A stretch of 16,694 nt of DNA from an uncultured Oscillospiraceae bacterium (GTDB lineage: Bacteria; Bacillota; Clostridia; Oscillospirales; Oscillospiraceae). Position 1 is the stretch's first letter; every line of letters starts with the position of its first letter. This document shows positions 1 through 7,969 of the stretch, in pieces. The stretch is from positions 1 through 16,694 of the forward strand of contig CAAEKI010000237.1 in the NCBI GenBank assembly GCA_900756495.1. Reading direction: 5' to 3'. A program made the position numbers and the translations under genes. The notes under the pieces are model-generated. The model was not told the origin of the DNA. It ran no database searches and saw nothing but the letters and a program-made list of their open reading frames with translations.

Positions 1-465
1 GCCGCTGCGGCGCAGGGCGTCGGCCACCACGCTGCCCTTCCGGGCGCTGGCCCGGTCCTCCCTCTGCGCCCCACAGATGCGGTGGAAGTAAGCGGCCAGA
101 CCGAAGTGTTCCATGATGCGTCGGGCAAAGTCCTCCGGCTTGGAGGTGGCGATGACCAGCTTCAGCCCGGCTCCTTGCAGGCTCTCCAGCAACTCCGCCA
201 TGCCCTTGTAGGGGATGTTCTCCGCCCAGCCCTGCCGGGAGAAGTACACCCGGAAATCCCGGATGGCCCGGTCCGTCTGCGTCTCCGTCAGGCCGAACAG
301 CTCCGGGAAGCTCTCGTGGAGGGGCGGGCCGATGAAAGGGGTGAGGGTATCGGGGTCGGCGATGATGCCCTGCTGCCGCAGGGCGTAGGCCACGGCGCAG
401 GTGATGCCATCCTTGGGGTCTGTCACCGTGCCGTCTAAGTCGAAAAGTACCGTGTTCCAGCGCAT
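1..465 (-). CDS. HAD-superfamily phosphatase (phosphoglycolate phosphatase / 5'-nucleotidase-like), 3' end outside window
   Basis: This is the N-terminal 155 residues of a haloacid dehalogenase-type hydrolase (subfamily I), a soluble cytoplasmic phosphatase. Motif I is FDLDGT with nucleophile Asp9 and acid Asp11, preceded by WNTVL. The helical cap region follows (FIGPPLHESFPELFGL). Motif II is VIATSK near residue 115, and a Lys in RKGSVVADAL near residue 147 fits motif III. The motif IV aspartates would lie beyond the window. The ATG at 465-463 shares one base with the pyrF stop (TGATG), so it is the last visible gene of the pyr operon and probably translationally coupled. Family members act on phosphoglycolate, nucleotides or small sugar phosphates. 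The context makes a nucleotide or housekeeping role plausible, but the substrate cannot be read from the sequence. Confidence 0.85.
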   Translation of the reverse strand, partial: MRWNTVLFDLDGTVTDPKDGITCAVAYALRQQGIIADPDTLTPFIGPPLHESFPELFGLTETQTDRAIRDFRVYFSRQGWAENIPYKGMAELLESLQGAGLKLVIATSKPEDFARRIMEHFGLAAYFHRICGAQREDRASARKGSVVADALRRSG

Positions 466-1163
466 CAGCCCGCAAACTCCTTTACGCAGCGGCGATAGGC
501 GGCCACCGGGTCCTCTGCCTGCGTGATGGGGCGGCCCACCACGATGTAATCAGAGCCCAGCTCACGGGCCTTGGCGGGGGTGGTGACCCGCTTCTGATCT
601 CCGGCATCCCCTCCGGCGAACCGGACACCGGGGGTCACCGTCAGAAAGCTGGCCCCGCAGCGCCGGTGGATGGCTCCGGCCTCCAGCGGCGAGCAGACCA
701 CGCCGTCCAGCCCTGCCGCAGCGGCGTTGGCGGCGTAGCTGAGCACCACCTCCTCCAGCGGGGCGTGGATCAGAAGCTCCCGCTCCATGCGCTCCTGATC
801 GGTGGAGGTCAATTGGGTGACAGCGATGAGCAGGGGTCGGGTGCCGTCGGGGCGGGTGAGACCCTCCAGAGCGGCGGTCATCATGGCGGCGGTACCGGCG
901 GCGTGGAGGTTGATGATGTCCACATCCAGCGCCGACAGGGCGGCCATGGCCTTTCTCACCGTGTTGGGGATGTCGTGGAGCTTCAGATCCAGAAAGATGC
1001 GGTGGCCCCGGCGGCGGATCTCCCGGACGATGGCGGGACCCTCAGCGTAAAACAGCTCCATGCCCACCTTGACGAAGGGCTTCTCCTCTGTGAAGCGGTC
1101 CAGAAAAGCCAGTGTTTTCTCCCGGCTGTCGAAGTCCAGTGCAATGATAACGTCTTTACCCAT
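465..1163 (-). CDS. pyrF: Orotidine 5'-phosphate decarboxylase
   Basis: This enzyme decarboxylates OMP to UMP, the last step of de novo pyrimidine synthesis, in the cytoplasm. It has 232 residues, the usual length for the bacterial short form. The catalytic signature [13 protein letters not shown] gives Asp59, Lys61 and Asp64; Asp10 (ALDFD) and Lys32 complete the expected charged set. The phosphate-binding end of the TIM barrel is seen as VTPGVRF and, near the C-terminus, YIVVGRPIT. The start ATG lies 8 bases inside the end of pyrD, and the stop overlaps the HAD gene by one base, so it sits inside a tightly packed operon. Nothing looks broken. Confidence 0.97.
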   Translation of the reverse strand: MGKDVIIALDFDSREKTLAFLDRFTEEKPFVKVGMELFYAEGPAIVREIRRRGHRIFLDLKLHDIPNTVRKAMAALSALDVDIINLHAAGTAAMMTAALEGLTRPDGTRPLLIAVTQLTSTDQERMERELLIHAPLEEVVLSYAANAAAAGLDGVVCSPLEAGAIHRRCGASFLTVTPGVRFAGGDAGDQKRVTTPAKARELGSDYIVVGRPITQAEDPVAAYRRCVKEFAG

Positions 1164-2073
1164 GATGTGCTCCTCCTATGATATCCGTAAGCTGCTGAAT
1201 GCCGTACCGCTCCATGGCGGCAGGCAGGTCCTGTATGATTTTCCGGCAGGCGCAGGGCTCCACCAGATTGGCAGCTCCCACGCCCACGGCGGTGGCCCCG
1301 GCCAGCATCAGCTCCAGCACGTCCTCGGCGGTGCTGACGCCGCCCATGCCCACGATGGGAATGTCCACGGCCTCGTAGACCTGATACACCATCCGCACCG
1401 CCAGCGGAAAGATGCCGGGGCCGGACATTCCGCCGGTGCCGTTGGCCAGCAGGGGACGGCGGCGCTTCAGGTCGATCCGCATCCCCGGCAGAGTGTTGAT
1501 GAGGCTGACGCCGTCGGCTCCGGCCTCCTGACAGGCCCGTGCCACGGCAGCGATATCCGCCGCAGCCGGGGAGAGCTTCATGATGACCGGCTTTTTCGTC
1601 ACATCCCGGACGGCCCGTGTGACGGCGGCTGCCGTCTGGGGCTCGGCTCCGAAGGCGGCTCCGCCGCCATGAACATTGGGGCAGGAGATATTCACCTCCA
1701 GCCAGCCCACCTGCTCTTCGCCGTCCAGCTGGCGGCAGACCTGAGCGTATTCCTCTATGGAAAAGCCGCTGACGTTGGCCATCACCGGCTTGTGAAAGAC
1801 CTCCCGCAGACGGGGCAGCTCCTCCCGGATGACGGCCTCCACACCGGGGTTTTGCAGCCCCACAGAGTTCAGCAGGCCCCCGGCGTACTCAGCGATGCGG
1901 GGGGTGGGGTTTCCGTAGCGGGGGGTGAGCGTCGTCCCCTTGAAGGAGAAGGTCCCCAGACAGTTGATGTCGTAGAGTTGGGCGAACTCGTATCCATAGC
2001 CGAAGGTGCCGCTGGCGGGGATGATGGGATTCTCCAGCGGCAGGCCGCAGAGGGTGACGGCGGTATTTACCAT
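1156..2073 (-). CDS. pyrD: Dihydroorotate dehydrogenase B (NAD+), catalytic subunit
   Basis: This is the FMN-containing catalytic subunit of class 1B dihydroorotate dehydrogenase, which oxidises dihydroorotate to orotate. It has 305 residues. Visible class 1 features are the N-terminal [12 protein letters not shown], the loop NSVGLQNPG (about 69-77), and VNISCPN with Cys131, the catalytic base that marks class 1 (class 2 enzymes use Ser). FMN-phosphate loop residues are in [21 protein letters not shown]. Its ATG is preceded by GGGAGGAG at good spacing and overlaps the pyrK stop by 7 bases. Class 1B enzymes need PyrK to pass electrons to NAD+, and pyrK is directly upstream, which supports the 1B assignment over fumarate-linked 1A. 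Confidence 0.97.
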   Translation of the reverse strand: MVNTAVTLCGLPLENPIIPASGTFGYGYEFAQLYDINCLGTFSFKGTTLTPRYGNPTPRIAEYAGGLLNSVGLQNPGVEAVIREELPRLREVFHKPVMANVSGFSIEEYAQVCRQLDGEEQVGWLEVNISCPNVHGGGAAFGAEPQTAAAVTRAVRDVTKKPVIMKLSPAAADIAAVARACQEAGADGVSLINTLPGMRIDLKRRRPLLANGTGGMSGPGIFPLAVRMVYQVYEAVDIPIVGMGGVSTAEDVLELMLAGATAVGVGAANLVEPCACRKIIQDLPAAMERYGIQQLTDIIGGAHHG

Positions 2074-2798
2074 ACGATCTCCTCCCTTCGCAGGACGGGG
2101 CCGTCCTTGCAGATGCGCTTGTGGCCGTACTTGGTGCGGCAGGTGCAGCCCATGCAGGCACCGAAGCCGCAGCCCATGCGCTCTTCAAAGCTGAACTGCC
2201 CATCGGTGCGGCAGCGCTGCCACACGGCGTGGAGCATGGCCTCCGGCCCGCAGGTATAGAGGTGGGTGTAATCCACGGTGTCCATGCCATCGGTGACGAG
2301 GCCGCAGGTCCCGGCGCTGCCGTCGGCGGTGAGGAGGCGGACGGTGACGCCCAGCGCATGCAGCTCCTCCGCCAGAAAAATATCTGACGCCCGGTTGTAG
2401 CCCAGCACCGCCGTGACCTGACGATGCTCCGCCGTCAGACGGCGGGCCAGTCCGTACAGGGGCGGGATGCCGACACCGCCGCCCACCAGCAGGGGGCGCT
2501 CCCCGGCGCGAGATGTGTCGTAGCCGTTGCCCAGCCCTGTCAGTACATCCAGCTCCGTTCCGGCGGGGAGATGGGTCATGGCCGCCGTGCCGTGGCCCAG
2601 CACCTTATAGATAAGGGTGGCGGCACCGGGCTCCCAGTCGCAGACGGAGATGGGGCGGCGCAGGTAGAAGCCGGAGAGCTTCAGATTTACGAACTGACCG
2701 GGGGCCGTGATGGCCTCCGTGTCGCCGGTGAGACGTAGGCGGTAGGTGTCCGGCGTCAGGGGCGTATTTTCCGTAATGATCCATGTGACCTGCTTCAT
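2067..2798 (-). CDS. pyrK: Dihydroorotate dehydrogenase B, electron transfer subunit
   Basis: This iron-sulfur flavoprotein partner of PyrD moves electrons from FMN to NAD+ through a [2Fe-2S] cluster and FAD. It has 243 residues and a ferredoxin-reductase-like fold. The FAD-binding stretch FYLRRPISV is at 44-52, the nucleotide-binding glycine loop GGGVGIPPLYG at 107-117, and the C-terminal cluster motif has Cys210, Cys215, Cys218 and Cys230 (C-x4-C-x2-C-x11-C), the PyrK signature. The start ATG overlaps the pyrC stop by 4 bases (ATGA), and the 3' end overlaps pyrD by 7 bases, consistent with coupled synthesis of the subunits. Confidence 0.97.
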   Translation of the reverse strand: MKQVTWIITENTPLTPDTYRLRLTGDTEAITAPGQFVNLKLSGFYLRRPISVCDWEPGAATLIYKVLGHGTAAMTHLPAGTELDVLTGLGNGYDTSRAGERPLLVGGGVGIPPLYGLARRLTAEHRQVTAVLGYNRASDIFLAEELHALGVTVRLLTADGSAGTCGLVTDGMDTVDYTHLYTCGPEAMLHAVWQRCRTDGQFSFEERMGCGFGACMGCTCRTKYGHKRICKDGPVLRREEIVW

Positions 2799-4069
2799 GT
2801 GCGGTCCTCCTTGGAAAAGAGATCACTGTCCTGCCAGACGAGGCGGCCGTTGCAGACCGTCAGCAGGCAGCGGGCCTGTACCGGCCAGCCGGTGAAGGGA
2901 GTGGCCTTCCCCTGAGAGAGGAAGTCCGCCGGGTCGATGGGATACGAAGCCGACAGGTCAAAGACCGTGAAATCGGCGTGGGGGCCATCCAGCTCCCCCT
3001 GCGGGAGGCCGAAGCGGCGGCAGGGAGCATCGTGGAGCAGCTCCATCAGACGGGGGAAGGAGAGCAGGCCCGGCTTTACCAGATAGGTATACAGCAGGGG
3101 GAAGGCGGTCTCCAGCCCCACGATGCCCATGGCGCTCTTCTCCAGCCCGCGGGACTTCTCCTCGGTGCTGTGGGGGGCGTGATCGGTGGCGATCATGTCG
3201 ATGGTGCCGTCGGCCAGCCCCTCCAGCAGGGCCTCCCGGTCGGCGGGACTGCGGAGCGGGGGATTCATCTTGAAGCGGCCATCCTCCTGCAGCATGGTTT
3301 CGTCCATCAGCAGATAGTGGGGGGCCGTCTCACAGGTGACGTCCAGCCCCTCGGCCTTGGCCCGGCGGATCAGGGCCACGCTCTCCTTGGTGGAGATGTG
3401 GCAGACGTGGTAGCCGCAGCCGGTCTGGCGCACCAGCTCCAAATCCCGCCGGATCTGCCCCCACTCGCTTTCGGAGCAGATGCCCCGGTGGCCGTGGGTG
3501 CGGGCGTAGGCCCCGTCGTGGATGTAGCCCCCGTGGAGGAGGGAATTGTCCTCGCAGTGGGCCACGATGAGCTTATGAAGCCCCTTGGCGGTCTCCATGG
3601 CAAGGCGCATCTGCGCCTCGCTCTGCACACCTCGCCCGTCGTCGGAGAAGGCCGCCACATAGGGGGCCATGGCCGCCATGTCCGACAGCTCCTCCCCCAG
3701 CTGGCCACGGGTGATGGAGCCGTAGGGCAGCACCCGGATGGCGGCATCCCGGCGGATCAGGGCCAGCTGCTGCTCCAGATGGGGCAGGCTGTCCGGCACC
3801 GGGTCCAGATTGGGCATGGCACACACCGTGGTGTATCCGCCGTGGGCGGCGGCTTGGGTGCCGCTGGACATGGTCTCCTTATAAGAAAAGCCCGGCTCAC
3901 GAAGATGTACGTGTACATCAACGAAACCGGGACATATCACAAAAGAAGAGGCGGGAATATGAACGGGAGAAACACTGGTGCCGTGATGGATTTCAAAAGA
4001 GAAAACAGCATCCCCACGGGTGAGAACACCTCGGCGGAATATCTGGGCATCCTGAAAAACGACGGTCAC
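2795..4069 (-). CDS. pyrC: Dihydroorotase (class I)
   Basis: This zinc amidohydrolase cyclises carbamoyl-aspartate to dihydroorotate. Metal-binding DVHVHLREPG lies near residue 53, followed by AFSDDGRGV, HCEDNSLL, VCHISTKES, CETAPHYLLM and the late catalytic ATDHAPHSTEEK, the order expected for class I bacterial dihydroorotases. The start is uncertain by two codons. An ATG at 4075 is almost directly abutted by GGAGGTG, too close for normal initiation, whereas the GTG at 4069 has about 8 bases after GGAGG, so the GTG is chosen (424 residues). A TTG further up at 4129 overlaps the promoter -35 box and is rejected. It is the first gene of the operon. Confidence 0.95.
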   Translation of the reverse strand: MTVVFQDAQIFRRGVLTRGDAVFSFEIHHGTSVSPVHIPASSFVICPGFVDVHVHLREPGFSYKETMSSGTQAAAHGGYTTVCAMPNLDPVPDSLPHLEQQLALIRRDAAIRVLPYGSITRGQLGEELSDMAAMAPYVAAFSDDGRGVQSEAQMRLAMETAKGLHKLIVAHCEDNSLLHGGYIHDGAYARTHGHRGICSESEWGQIRRDLELVRQTGCGYHVCHISTKESVALIRRAKAEGLDVTCETAPHYLLMDETMLQEDGRFKMNPPLRSPADREALLEGLADGTIDMIATDHAPHSTEEKSRGLEKSAMGIVGLETAFPLLYTYLVKPGLLSFPRLMELLHDAPCRRFGLPQGELDGPHADFTVFDLSASYPIDPADFLSQGKATPFTGWPVQARCLLTVCNGRLVWQDSDLFSKEDRT

Positions 4070-4100
4070 GGTCATCACCTCCGCATGGCAAATTTTTATT

Positions 4101-4129
4101 AGCTTACCACACAGCGGGCCGCTTGTCAA
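4101..4129 (-). promoter_or_regulatory. Promoter of the pyrCKDF operon
   Basis: On the minus strand a perfect -35 TTGACA (4129-4124) is followed by a 17-base spacer and TAAGCT (4106-4101; first, second and last positions match TATAAT). Predicted transcription starts near 4094, leaving only about 25 bases before the pyrC start. That is too short for a PyrR-type attenuator. Regulation, if any, would have to act at the promoter or at initiation. Confidence 0.7.
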
Positions 4130-4238
4130 GAAAGGCCGCCACGATTTTTGTCACATTTTTCGTTGCGTTTTGACCGGGGATATGATACCATGCAGAAAAA
4201 ACCACAGCGGCGCAGTGCTGTGCCGGGAAGGAGCCTTT

Positions 4239-5096
4239 ATGAAAAAAACGCCCAAACCCAGAGATACGGTCCAGCGGCTGAAGGAGACCATTCACAAGCA
4301 GCCGGCGGTGTTCGCCGTATATGTGGCCCTGCGGTTGATCGTGCTGGCGGAGCTGGTAATGTCCATCATCCGGGGCGAATATGAAAGCGCCTTCATCTGC
4401 CTGCTGGTGCTGGCGCTGTTCATCCTGCCGTTTTTCATTCAGCAGAACTTCGGTATCCAACTGCCGTCGGTGCTGGAGATCATTATCCTGCTGTTCATTT
4501 TCGCAGCGGAGATACTGGGGGAGCTGGAGTGTTACTTCATCACCTACCCCAACTGGGACTCCATGCTCCACACCACCACGGGCTTCCTCTGCGCCGCCAC
4601 GGGCTTTGCCCTTATCGACATCCTGAACCGCAACAGCCGCATCAAGTTCCAGCTGTCGCCGGTATATGTGGCGCTGGCAGCCTTCTGTTTCTCCATGACC
4701 GTGGGGGTGCTGTGGGAGTTCTTCGAGTTCGGCATGGACCGGGTGTTCCATCTGGATATGCAGAAGGACACCGTGGTGCAGAGCATTACCTCCGTGATGC
4801 TGGACCCCACCAACAGCAACACCCCCATCACCATCGACGGCATCCACTCGGTGGCCGTCAACGGCACGGATCTGGGTTTTGACGGGTATCTGGATATCGG
4901 GCTGTACGATACCATGGAGGATCTGTTCGTCAACTTCATCGGTGCCGTGATCTTCAGCGTCATCGGCTACTTCTACATCAAGCACCGGGGCAAGGGAAAG
5001 CTGGCCCAGGCATTTATCCCCACCCTGTCGGAGGACGAGGACAAGGAGACATCGCTGCCGGAGGGAGACTCCGGAGCGCCGCCGGAATCGGAATAA
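4239..5096 (+). CDS. YjdF/DUF2238-like integral membrane protein
   Basis: This 285-residue membrane protein has hydrophobic segments near 22-45, 50-67, 77-97, 108-129, 140-162 and 229-247, and a soluble acidic tail (EDEDKE...GAPPESE). Conserved-looking polar residues sit at helix ends: WDSMLH with Trp106, Asp107 and His111; LWEFFEFGMD with Glu160, Glu163 and Asp167; and YDTMEDLFVNFIG with Asp224, Asp228 and Asn232. That pattern matches the YjdF/DUF2238 family as I recall it; its function is not established. The ATG at 4239 is chosen because GGAAGGAG lies 5 bases upstream; an in-frame start at 4170 has no such site. A TATGAT at 4181-4186 could be its -10 box, but no good -35 is seen. It diverges from pyrC. 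Confidence 0.75.
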   Translation: MKKTPKPRDTVQRLKETIHKQPAVFAVYVALRLIVLAELVMSIIRGEYESAFICLLVLALFILPFFIQQNFGIQLPSVLEIIILLFIFAAEILGELECYFITYPNWDSMLHTTTGFLCAATGFALIDILNRNSRIKFQLSPVYVALAAFCFSMTVGVLWEFFEFGMDRVFHLDMQKDTVVQSITSVMLDPTNSNTPITIDGIHSVAVNGTDLGFDGYLDIGLYDTMEDLFVNFIGAVIFSVIGYFYIKHRGKGKLAQAFIPTLSEDEDKETSLPEGDSGAPPESE

Positions 5097-5100
5097 CGAC

Positions 5101-5135
5101 AAAGAGGCAGGCACTTTTGTGCCTGCCTCTTTTGC
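5101..5135. terminator. Bidirectional terminator between convergent genes
   Basis: A 14-base stem AAAGAGGCAGGCAC with loop TTTT and arm GTGCCTGCCTCTTT is followed by T on the plus strand. Read on the minus strand it also ends in a short T run. It lies between the stop at 5096 (plus) and the stop at 5145 (minus) and can serve both. Confidence 0.85.
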
Positions 5136-5144
5136 TATAGGGGG

Positions 5145-6386
5145 TCAATCGTCCTGCTCCATATCGTATTCCAGTACAGCGCTGGTATAGGCATCGATGA
5201 CATATTCGTACTCCATGCCATCCGCCTTGAATTCCACCTCGTATACCCAGCGGCCATCCTCGTCATCCAGCTCCACATCCATGTCGTAGGCCCGGCTCTC
5301 TGACACACCGGCGTGGGTCAGGGCAGCGGCCTTGGCTGCGGCGTGGCCGATCTGCCCGGTGGGCTGGGCACTGCCGGTGGGCTGGGCATCATCGTCGTCA
5401 TCGTCGTGGTCATCATCGTGGTCATCCACATCGTCGTGATCGTCCGGCTCCACATAGGAGGTGAGCACAGCGCCGGTATAGGCATCGATGCGATACTCGT
5501 ACTCCGTACCGCTGCGGTCCTCCAGCTCCACCTCGTAGTGGGCGGGAACCTCGTCCAGCTCAGCGTCCACCTCCTGCTTGGTCAGCTGGTCGGCGGACTG
5601 CCCGCAGGTGAGCAGGGCGATCTCCAGTGCTCGCTCCATGCCGATGGGCATGGCAGGAGCGCCGGTCTCGGCCAGATCCTTCAGCTCACCGATGGAGAGC
5701 CTGGACAGCTCCTCAAAGGACAGACTGTTGTTCAGGGCGAGGATACGGTTCACCAGCGCCGCCTTGCCGGTGGAGATGTGGTGGTCCTTGGCCTGCTTCT
5801 CCAGAGACGTGTCCTGCGTGACCGTCTGGGTCAATACGGAGGCCTGAGAGGCGCTGTCCCGCAGGATGCCGTCCACGGCGGCGGAGAGGTCCTGCTGCAG
5901 TCGGTGAGCCCGGCTCTGATCCCGATCCTCTACGGAGATCATGATGGCGGAGGAGATGCTCTCCAGATAGCCGTTGCGGACCAGACTGCCGACGATGGCG
6001 TTTACTGCCACATCCAGCTTGGCCCCCTTCAGATCCTCGCCGTCGCCCATATCCGCCAGAATGGCATGGGCGTCGTCGTTCATAGGCACGCAGGCCAGAA
6101 CCTTTTCATTTTGGTTGACCCGCAGCTCGATGCTGGGGTTGACGTCGATAGAGACCACGGAGGCCACAGCATTGGCCTGCCGCAGAAACAGTCCGCCGCC
6201 GCACAGCAGCAGAAGGGCCAGACAGGCCGCCATCGCCATCCATTTTTTCAGGGAGTGAGGTTTTGTTTTCATGGGGATTTCCGTTCCTTTCCGCTTCTCA
6301 CAGCGGGAGAGAACGCCGTCCACGTCATGGGGGGCTGTTTTTTCCAGCGCTTGTGCAAGGCACTGTTCCAGCTTTTCATTTGTCAT
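5145..6386 (-). CDS. RsgI-like anti-sigma factor with tandem PepSY domains
   Basis: This 413-residue protein spans the membrane once and probably holds the neighbouring ECF sigma factor. Residues 1-49 are cytoplasmic (the sigma-binding candidate), 50-70 are a transmembrane helix, and 74-155 form an RsgI-like outside domain starting SVVSIDVNPSIELRVN. Two PepSY repeats follow, about 248-310 (YEVELED...YEYRIDAYTGAVL) and 345-408 (YEVEFKADGMEYEYVIDAYT). They are joined by residues 313-333, made almost only of Asp and His, then PTGSAQPTG. The start ATG at 6386 has GGAAGGAG 9 bases upstream and overlaps the sigma gene by 11 bases; a longer in-frame start at 6413 lies inside the sigma gene. The trigger is unknown; metal or peptide binding by the outside part is inference. 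Confidence 0.85.
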   Translation of the reverse strand: MTNEKLEQCLAQALEKTAPHDVDGVLSRCEKRKGTEIPMKTKPHSLKKWMAMAACLALLLLCGGGLFLRQANAVASVVSIDVNPSIELRVNQNEKVLACVPMNDDAHAILADMGDGEDLKGAKLDVAVNAIVGSLVRNGYLESISSAIMISVEDRDQSRAHRLQQDLSAAVDGILRDSASQASVLTQTVTQDTSLEKQAKDHHISTGKAALVNRILALNNSLSFEELSRLSIGELKDLAETGAPAMPIGMERALEIALLTCGQSADQLTKQEVDAELDEVPAHYEVELEDRSGTEYEYRIDAYTGAVLTSYVEPDDHDDVDDHDDDHDDDDDDAQPTGSAQPTGQIGHAAAKAAALTHAGVSESRAYDMDVELDDEDGRWVYEVEFKADGMEYEYVIDAYTSAVLEYDMEQDD

Positions 6387-6951
6387 GGGCGTTATCTCCT
6401 TCCAGATCAGCACGCATTTTTCGGATTGCTCGGTGATACTTCGACAGGACGGTGGGGAGGGGCAGCTCCAGCAGAGCGGCGATCTCCCGGTGTTTTAGCC
6501 CGGTGACGGCATGGAGCAGTACGATGCGCCGCTCCTCCTCCCCCAGACGGGACAGAACGTGCTGCAGCAGCGTTCGCTCCTCTGTGGTCAGACCGGTCTC
6601 CTGCTGGGGAATGGCGTCCCATTCTGCCTCGCTGAGAACGGCGTGGCGCTCCGTGCGCCGCAGGCGCATCAGGCACAGATTCCGGCAGACCGTCAGCAGC
6701 CAGCCCATGGGAGAGCCGGTGGGGCGATACTGCGGGGCGTGATCCCACACATGAACGAATACATCCTGCGTGATATCCTGTGCGTCGTGGGTGTTTTTCA
6801 GGTACGACAGCGACAGACCATACACCGCCGTTCGGGTGAGATGGTAGAGCTGCGCCAGCGCATCCTGCTGCCCGGCGGCGATGGCGGCCAGCAGCTCCGT
6901 CAGATGAGCACTGCTGCCGGCATATTCGGTTGTGGCGGGCCATGCAGTCAT
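6376..6951 (-). CDS. ECF-type RNA polymerase sigma factor
   Basis: This 191-residue sigma-70 family protein has the ECF two-domain layout. Region 2 spans about 31-98 (ALAQLYHLTR... DAQDITQDVFVHVWD... GWLLTVCRNLCLMRLRR), and region 4 spans about 125-178 (LGEEERRIVLLHAVTGLKHREIAALLELPLPTVLSKYHRAIRKMR), a helix-turn-helix for -35 recognition. No region 3 or C-terminal extension is seen. The ATG is preceded by AGGAG. The gene overlaps the anti-sigma gene by 11 bases, so the pair is almost certainly co-expressed and stoichiometrically linked. ECF sigma factors commonly activate their own operon; I could not identify a convincing ECF promoter in the AT-rich upstream stretch, which also serves as the terminator tail of the preceding gene. 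Confidence 0.92.
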   Translation of the reverse strand: MTAWPATTEYAGSSAHLTELLAAIAAGQQDALAQLYHLTRTAVYGLSLSYLKNTHDAQDITQDVFVHVWDHAPQYRPTGSPMGWLLTVCRNLCLMRLRRTERHAVLSEAEWDAIPQQETGLTTEERTLLQHVLSRLGEEERRIVLLHAVTGLKHREIAALLELPLPTVLSKYHRAIRKMRADLEGDNAHDK

Positions 6952-7007
6952 AGGCTTTTATCTCCTGTCATCCCTGTAATGCGTGGAGATGCGGTTTTAT
7001 TGCGTGA

Positions 7008-7052
7008 AAAATAAAAAAATTTGCCAAGCCCGCAAAGAAGGACTCTGCGGGC
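7008..7052 (-). terminator. Terminator of the AIM24-family gene
   Basis: Read on the minus strand, GCCCGCA (7052-7046) pairs with TGCGGGC (7034-7028), and a few bases later comes a long T-rich tract (7020-7008). The stem is short (7 bp) and the T tract starts about 7 bases after it, so this is a moderate-strength intrinsic terminator. Confidence 0.6.
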
Positions 7053-7064
7053 CTGACAGACAGC

Positions 7065-7742
7065 TTAATTGTTGCCGGTGGGGATATAGGGCAGCAGGGC
7101 GGCGGCCACGCCGGAGATGGGCATGGTCTGCAGCCAGATACGTCCGGGACCGGTGAGGACGGTGTTGAAAAGGCCCTCGCCGCCCAACAGCTTGTTCTTC
7201 ATGCCGGGAACCTGACGGATCTCCATCTGCACCCCGGCGGTGAAGCCCGCCACGTTGCCGGTGTCCACCACGATCTGCTGACCCGGCTGGAGGTCGTACT
7301 CCACCAGTGTGCCGTCGATCTCGGCAAAGGCCATGCCACTGCCGCTGAGGCGCTGCATGATGAAGCCCTCGCCGCCGAAGAGGCCCGCGCCCAGCCGCTG
7401 GTTGAAGTGGATGGACAGCTCTACTCCCGGCACGGCGGCCAGAAAGGCACTCTTCTGGAGGATCATATCGTGGCCGGGAGTGATGGCGATCTCCTTGATC
7501 TGGCCGGGGAAGCTGGAGCCGAAGGCGATCATCCCGGCGCCGTGAGCGGTGTAGATGTTCTGGAACATACTCTCGCCGGAGAACATTTTAGAGAACATCC
7601 GCCCCAGTCCACCGCCATGGGTCTGCATCTCCATATTAGGGCTCATCCAGACCATGGATCCACGCTCCGTGACCATCTGCTCGCCGTTTTCCAGCTGACA
7701 GATCACCACGGGGAAGGGAGTGCCTTTGATTTCATAACGCAT
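7065..7742 (-). CDS. AIM24 / TIGR00266 family protein
   Basis: This 225-residue protein belongs to the AIM24/TIGR00266 family of beta-rich, glycine-rich proteins whose molecular function in bacteria is not known. Family-like stretches are the N-terminal MRYEIKGTPFPVVICQLENG, MVTERGSMVWM, GEGFIMQRLSGSGMAF, GQQIVVDTGNVAGF and GRIWLQTMP near the end. The chosen ATG (7742) has AAGGAGG 8 bases upstream. The reading frame stays open upstream to 8048, but that part has no ribosome site and reads into a decayed regulator gene, so it is excluded. The gene is monocistronic: an extended -10 box lies upstream and a terminator downstream. Confidence 0.85.
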   Translation of the reverse strand: MRYEIKGTPFPVVICQLENGEQMVTERGSMVWMSPNMEMQTHGGGLGRMFSKMFSGESMFQNIYTAHGAGMIAFGSSFPGQIKEIAITPGHDMILQKSAFLAAVPGVELSIHFNQRLGAGLFGGEGFIMQRLSGSGMAFAEIDGTLVEYDLQPGQQIVVDTGNVAGFTAGVQMEIRQVPGMKNKLLGGEGLFNTVLTGPGRIWLQTMPISGVAAALLPYIPTGNN

Positions 7743-7814
7743 GGTGGTATCCTCCTTACGATTTTCCGGCAGAGAAGGGGAGAACCTCCGCCGTGTGTTT
7801 CTTGGTATGGCTCC

Positions 7815-7823
7815 AGTATAGCA
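7815..7823 (-). promoter_or_regulatory. Extended -10 promoter of the AIM24-family gene
   Basis: The minus strand reads TGC-TATACT, an extended -10 element (TGN directly before the hexamer; hexamer at 7820-7815). A recognisable -35 is missing (TTCCTT at 17 bases). The predicted start is about 65 bases upstream of the ATG at 7742. Confidence 0.5.
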
Positions 7824-7969
7824 GAGAAACGGAACGAAAGGAAGAAGAAAATATACCCGAAGCCTTACATTTTGCAAGAAGCGGCTCAGGACTCCGTCGT
7901 CTCCGGCTCCTTGCGGAGGGTCTTGCCGATGCAGAGAAAGTACACCAGATGCTCTGTCTGCCGCGCCGA

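Noticed and set aside
1060..2259. Long plus-strand ORF (399 codons) over pyrD and pyrF
   Set aside because: It is antisense to two clearly recognised genes and is rich in Gly, His and Gln with no family features; an effect of high GC.
2978..4102. Long plus-strand ORF (374 codons) over pyrC
   Set aside because: Antisense to dihydroorotase; composition and lack of a ribosome site mark it as a shadow.
4069..4129. TTG start of pyrC at 4129
   Set aside because: The TTG is the first triplet of the -35 box of the operon promoter, upstream of the transcription start.
5370..5450. GTCGTCATC-type triplet repeat as a tandem repeat locus
   Set aside because: It is the coding sequence of the Asp/His-rich linker; the units vary and no regular array beyond the codons is present.
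5313..6506. Plus-strand ORF (397 codons) opposite the anti-sigma gene
   Set aside because: It mirrors the Asp/His repeat as a Val/Ile run and has no independent support.
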